NCBI RefSeq assembly: GCF_001577835.2
Contig: NC_029525.1
Location: 17,792,731 to 17,856,730, forward strand
Reading direction: 5' to 3'
DNA length: 64,000 nucleotides
From: Coturnix japonica
Taxonomy: Eukaryota; Chordata; Aves; Galliformes; Phasianidae
Below, one piece after another: positions 59,630 to 64,000 of the stretch; within the stretch, counting starts at the first letter, position 1, and the number at the start of each line of letters is the position of its first letter. The position numbers and the translations under genes were made by a program. Under the pieces are notes generated by a model. It had not been told where the DNA came from, made no database searches, and saw only the letters and a list, made by a program, of their open reading frames with translations.

Positions 59630-62600
59630 GTGAGCGCGGGGTGCGGGTGGGGATGAACGAGGGTGCGGAGCCGCCCGTGGCAGCTGAAGCTGGAGCCGGG
59701 GCTCCCCGGGTTTCCCAGCTCCAGGCAGGATCTGTTGATACCCTCGGACCGCAGCTGGGCTGTTGGAGCATTGGGACCCTCTGAGGGAGGTGCTTTGCCG
59801 CCAGGAATCTCCTGCACGGTGTCCAGACGTTTCAGATTGATTGATTGATTATTTTTATTCACATTGCTCCAATAACTGTAATTAAACAGTGGGAATGTGT
59901 GTATGGAAAGTGGAACTGGCAGCCAGTTGTGCTGTGGTGGTGCTTGGTCTGTGGGATCAGCTATTGGCAGCAGCCCATGGCAGAAGGTGAGGATGCACTG
60001 GCAGAGGCGAGGTGAAGCAGCCCAGGTGATGCACATACTGTGCAGGTACTGGGAACTGATCTACCTACCAGATCTGGGTAACTGACCCTGCTGAGCTGCC
60101 TTGGGAGTTCAGCATCCAGCTCAAGTGGTAGGAGGAAAGATGCTTAATCCTAAAGCTAACCACGGAAACCCTTTCTTTGCAGAGCCTGCTCTGTGGTCCT
60201 CTGGCAGTGACATCGTTCATCCAGTCAAGGTTGATGAGAGGGGATCCTTCCTGTCCTACGACTTGTCCCACCGAGCCCTTCACAGAAGGTCTCTTTCCTC
60301 CAAGAACAAGTTTCTCGCTTTCTATGAACTGCATTACAAAGGACAACCCCTGAAATTCAACCTGAGCCTTAACACCAACCTCCTCACCCCCGGGTTTGTC
60401 ACTGAGAGGCGATATGGGGGAATTGCTGATGCCAAGATCCAGTCTCACACATATAACTCCTGCCATATGATTGGGGAGGTTCAGAGCCGGACGCTGAAGG
60501 GAGGCCTGGCTGCTCTGAGTACATGTGATGGGCTGGTAAGTACCAAGGTTCTTAACCAACAGGGAAACAGCAGAAGCTGTATGAAATCCTTTTTTCTTTG
60601 GAAGGTGCTGGCAAAATTCCTCCTGACAGCAGCAGAGTCAGGATCTCAGTGTGTAGGTTTGATGCTGCTTCGGGTGACCTGACTGTAAATTTCCCATGGA
60701 TTCCAGTAGTTTGAGAACTCTTGGGACTGTGTTTACTTGTGTTTGTGTCCGAATTCCCAAAGAGCAATTCCCATATGGCCTCCATCTTCTAGTACATAAA
60801 TATAGGATTATGAGAAACTCATCTGAAAGTGTAGTTGATCGAAGCCTGGAGATGATGAAATATCTCATGGTAATGAAATACCATTTCATGATAGTGTGGT
60901 TCATGCTGTCTTATTCCATGGCCAAGATTTTCAGAGGCAATAATGGCCTTTAAGAAGGTACATTTTTGCTGAAAGCCAAAGTCATTTTCTCTACTAAGAC
61001 TGTGGTGTAAGAACTTAGGAAGGCAAATTCATGTCTTTAGCATAAATTTGCATGTCTGCATTAGCTTGTGTCTGGCTGGCACAGGTACTGGGTCCCCACA
61101 GGGTTTAAAACCTTGGAGATTTGCAGAATCGTTGCAGTGTAACTTCATAACTCACATGATGTGAGGACACTCCTCAAGTAGGGTTAAGGGGATGGCAGCA
61201 GCGCTGTCATGTGAGGGGTTCTGCTTCATGTGGTGACCACTGCACAGAGCTGGCGTGCACATGGGGCACAGGGCTGCTGCTGCAAGTAGGAAACAGCAAA
61301 AAGGAGCTGATACAGATGGAGCAGGCATGGGAGAGATACTTAGTGTGTCCAGGAGCCCAGAAGAGTTGGCTCTGGCAGCACAGCATGGAGAAGGTCATGA
61401 AAAATGCTGTGCACATCCTGGGAGGTGTCAAAGTCACTCTTTTCCTACTAAATTTAACAGCATCTGATGGTGTTGAGCAGCTTGCACTTCATAGCTCACT
61501 GAGTCGGTGGGTCAGATCGTTTCATTTGCTGTCAGTTCAGCAGCTGGGGTTCTGTCTGTGAGGTTTGAGGTCTGAAGAAAGCCTGCTGAAGGGCTTGAGA
61601 AGGGCAGGTAGCTTAGCCCAGAGCTGGGTCCCACACTCAGAGCTCTAATGCTGTTTTTGCATTAACTTCTTCCATGGCTTTGAGTGGGTTTTTTTCCATC
61701 TGAAAAGCTGGGGCTGTAAGAACTCCTGTCTTCAGGATAATGAATGCTAAAGGAATTGGTTAAAAGGATTAAACATCTCTTTGTGAATGAACTATGGATG
61801 GGAAAGAAAAATACTACTCATTAAGTAATTCATTTTCTGCATAACGTGTCATTTGGAAACACCTTTTTATGATGGTTTGGAGAATCACATAAATTAAAGC
61901 CTGTAAAATGGGTTGGAAATGAACACTATCATATAAATGCTGTAGGTGTGTGTCATGCACAATGCTGCCTGCAGCCAATGGACTGAGTGGTGACAAAACT
62001 TCAGGCTTAAGTTGCTTTAGAGCTTCCCTGCTCAGTCATAAAATAACCAAGGCTTTTTGTTAGGTACTGAACCACAGGAAGCTGCACTGACAGTGTGCTG
62101 TGTGTCTCACGTAATTATCAAAGAAAGTAAAGTGTGTCACTGAGCTTTGTTACAGTGAATTACTCACACGCACCTTGTAATTGTGATAGCTGTTACAGGG
62201 TGTAAAGAAGGAACTCATTGCTGGTGTGGGATGATTTATTTCCGTGGGCTGCAGAAGCATATTGCATTTGTACACGGTGGCAATACCTTGCATTTCAAGC
62301 CCAGCATTGCTCTGTTGGAAACACTCTTCACTTCTGAGCTATACAGCACAGATGGGCTGTCACAAAATTCCTGCTTGTGGCAGCCTCAGGTGTTGAAATA
62401 AGTCCCATTACCACCTCAAAAAGCCAAGTTCTCCCATGTTCCTCCTTGTCCAGCACTTATTAGATGTATAGCATGGGATAACTATTCCTTTTTTAACAAC
62501 CTTGCCTGCCTTTGAGATCAGTTTTTGTGTAAGGCTTCACTTTTCTTAGAAGGCTGTTACAAGACTTTAAACTCCTCCTGTCAAGGATTCTGAAATGAAA

Positions 62601-64000
62601 CACGGTTCTAAGGGCTGGATTGTGCTCTCTTGTGTATAACATTGTCGGCTCAGATTCATCTTCTCCAGGGCTGCCTGCTCCTCTTGTTATAGCCTGTTGT
62701 GCATGAGAGTCAGGGAGGCAGGAGCAGGGATGTCAGTGCTGTGTGCAGTGGTGGGCCATGACATGTGGGGTGCAGTGAGATTAGCAGGTGTGTTTTAAAC
62801 AGACCTTCCTGCAGACAGCAGACCCCTCGGCATTCCCACAAAACCTCCTTGGGGCAGAATGCAGCCATTGCAGGGCATCCCAGGCAGGCTTACGTGGGAC
62901 AGTGCTCTCTGCTCCAGCTGAACCCAGCCCAGGAGCTCCTGGTTCCTGGGGTGAAGCTGCCCAAAAAGCTTCCCATTCAGCAAATGCAAGTGCTTCCAGA
63001 TAACTGTTCCCGAGATGCAGTCTGGGGCTTTGGGATCCCAGGTGAGTCCATAACAATGTGTTGCAGCTGGGCCAGGTCCATAGGGTTCATAATTGAACAA
63101 AGAAAGTTTTAGGGTCTCATTTCCTGCTGAAGGAGAGATGCCAGTGACATATCCTCCTTGTTGCATGAAGTGGAATTCTTCTTAGACTGACTTGCCTCGA
63201 TTTGAGTTCCTGCTGTGATCAAGTGCTCCCATAAGTTCCTCCTCCTTTTCTCTCAAGGTTTTCTGGTGCTTAACCACGGGAGGTCTGTGGGTTCACAATG
63301 ATGGGACTTAGTGCAAAGGTGACTGACTTCACCTTGTGAGGATATCCTTGTGAAAACATCTCCACTTGTACTCAAAACACTCGTGCTGAACTGTGACCAA
63401 AACCATAGTTTGCACTGAAATTTAAAGCTCTCCAGAGCTTCTCCATGAAGGTCAGGGAGAGGTGGTGTGAACATGGAGGAGGAAGCACAGTCCAAGGTCA
63501 AGTGTACACACATTCTTGGTGTGTTCTGGTTCTCTGAAGAAGGCATTTCTCTATCTCAGCATCCCTGCTGTCCCTGAACTCATTCCTTAGTGTCAGATCC
63601 CTTTTCAGTTCAGCACCCTCTGCACCTTGTGACTGGAATCTCTATAACTTTTTGCTTTGCTTCTCATCAACCCATGCTCAGTTCCCTTTGTCTGAGAATT
63701 TAGAGCTCAAAAAACAGTCTCTTTAGAGAAGACATGTTTCTACCTGGAACATTTTGCAAATCTCTCCCTGCTCACATTCATACTAGGTGCAGATGGCTTC
63801 ATGATTACATCTCTGTCTCTCCCTGCTAGAAAGGTGTGTTTCGGCTCATGAACGAGGACTATTTCATTGAACCAGTAGCCACCAGCTTTCCCGAGGATGC
63901 AGCAGCGCAGCCCCACAGGATATATAAACGCCATGCTCCTGAGCACCCGGGAGAGCAAGACAAGAAGCAGCCAGCAGCACGGGCAGCCTGCGGTGTGCAA
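59548..64000 (+). CDS. ADAMTS7: ADAMTS7, N-terminal part (gene runs off the right edge)
   Basis: Secreted zinc metalloprotease of the ADAMTS family; the mammalian enzyme cleaves COMP and thrombospondin-1 and is linked to vascular smooth-muscle migration. Three coding exons are present: 59548-59629, 60183-60535 and 63830-64000, giving 202 residues in frame. A signal peptide (MPAPGRLLLLAAALAAGG) is followed by a prodomain matching human ADAMTS7: DIVHPVKVDERGSFLSYDL, FYELHYKGQPLKFNLS, GGLAALSTCDGLKGVF, NEDYFIEP. It ends CGVQ, the cysteine-switch segment. The metalloprotease, spacer and thrombospondin repeats lie beyond the window. The ATG at 59548 is chosen because it directly starts the signal peptide. 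The gene is head-to-head with MORF4L1. Confidence 0.95.
59630..60182 (+). other. ADAMTS7 intron 1
   Basis: A 553-bp intron with GT-AG ends (GTGAGC and TTTGCAG). It contains four tandem GATT units at 59835-59850 and no gene. Confidence 0.85.
60183..60535 (+). CDS. ADAMTS7: ADAMTS7 exon 2 (prodomain)
   Basis: It encodes 118 codons (with the split first one), residues 28-145. It holds the conserved prodomain core, an N-glycosylation sequon NLS at the position where human has NLT, and the cysteine-containing segments SCHMIGEV and STCDGL. The dibasic site RALHRR stands where human has RALRKR, the first furin site. The chicken-like version fits the Arg-X-X-X-Arg-Arg pattern but not the minimal Arg-X-X-Arg. 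The donor is CTG|GTAAGT in phase 0. Confidence 0.95.
60536..63829 (+). other. ADAMTS7 intron 2
   Basis: A 3.3-kb intron with no gene, RNA or repeat that I can support. Open frames near 62.8-63.1 kb on both strands overlap each other and lack splice context. Confidence 0.7.
63830..64000 (+). CDS. ADAMTS7: ADAMTS7 exon 3 (end of prodomain, cut by window edge)
   Basis: The acceptor CCCTGCTAG precedes AAAGGTGTG in phase 0. Residues 146-202 read KGVFRLMNEDYFIEP, then QPHRIYKRHAPE, and end AACGVQ. The human protein has YKRQAPE and STCGVQ at these points. The Cys in CGVQ is the expected cysteine-switch residue that keeps the zinc site latent. The exon very probably continues past the window. Confidence 0.93.

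Noticed and set aside
1-64000. Search for endogenous retroviruses, LTRs, CRISPR arrays, prokaryotic operons or transferred genes.
   Set aside because: None seen. The window is ordinary avian nuclear DNA with three known genes and one tRNA.

Overview
The window is nuclear DNA from a bird, most likely a galliform such as chicken. The evidence is spliced genes with GT-AG introns of moderate length, CpG-rich promoters, very few repeats, and two old CR1 LINE fragments as the only interspersed repeats I recognise. No bacterial, plasmid, phage or retroviral gene is visible. Identifications are from my memory of vertebrate protein families, not from a search.

From left to right: 1-7340 is intergenic and holds one CR1 fragment and two stretches that keep many CpGs and may be conserved non-coding elements. 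UACA lies on the minus strand from its poly(A) signal near 7370 to its CpG promoter near 31.2 kb. I resolve 19 coding exons for 1402 aa: an N-terminal ankyrin block and a long coiled coil, two thirds of which is encoded by one 2.7-kb exon. A second, alternative first exon lies inside intron 1 at 23.7 kb. About 31.4-39.1 kb is an intergenic gap with no gene I can support. MORF4L1 (MRG15) follows on the minus strand, with 12 coding exons from 39,724 to 58,318 and exactly 323 aa. A tRNA-Lys(CTT) gene sits about 290 bp upstream of its start codon, also on the minus strand. ADAMTS7 starts head-to-head on the plus strand at 59,548 and runs off the right edge after its third exon, inside the prodomain.

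The three proteins do not form a pathway: UACA is an apoptosis and stress-signalling scaffold, MORF4L1 a chromatin reader, ADAMTS7 a secreted metalloprotease. The MORF4L1-tRNA-ADAMTS7 block appears to be an old conserved neighbourhood, while UACA next to MORF4L1 differs from the human order as I recall it.

I see no new biological system. The best leads are a 54-nt, CpG-rich, frame-keeping candidate cassette exon in the largest MORF4L1 intron (48566-48619), and the alternative UACA first exon with a CWFSC motif (23690-23725).
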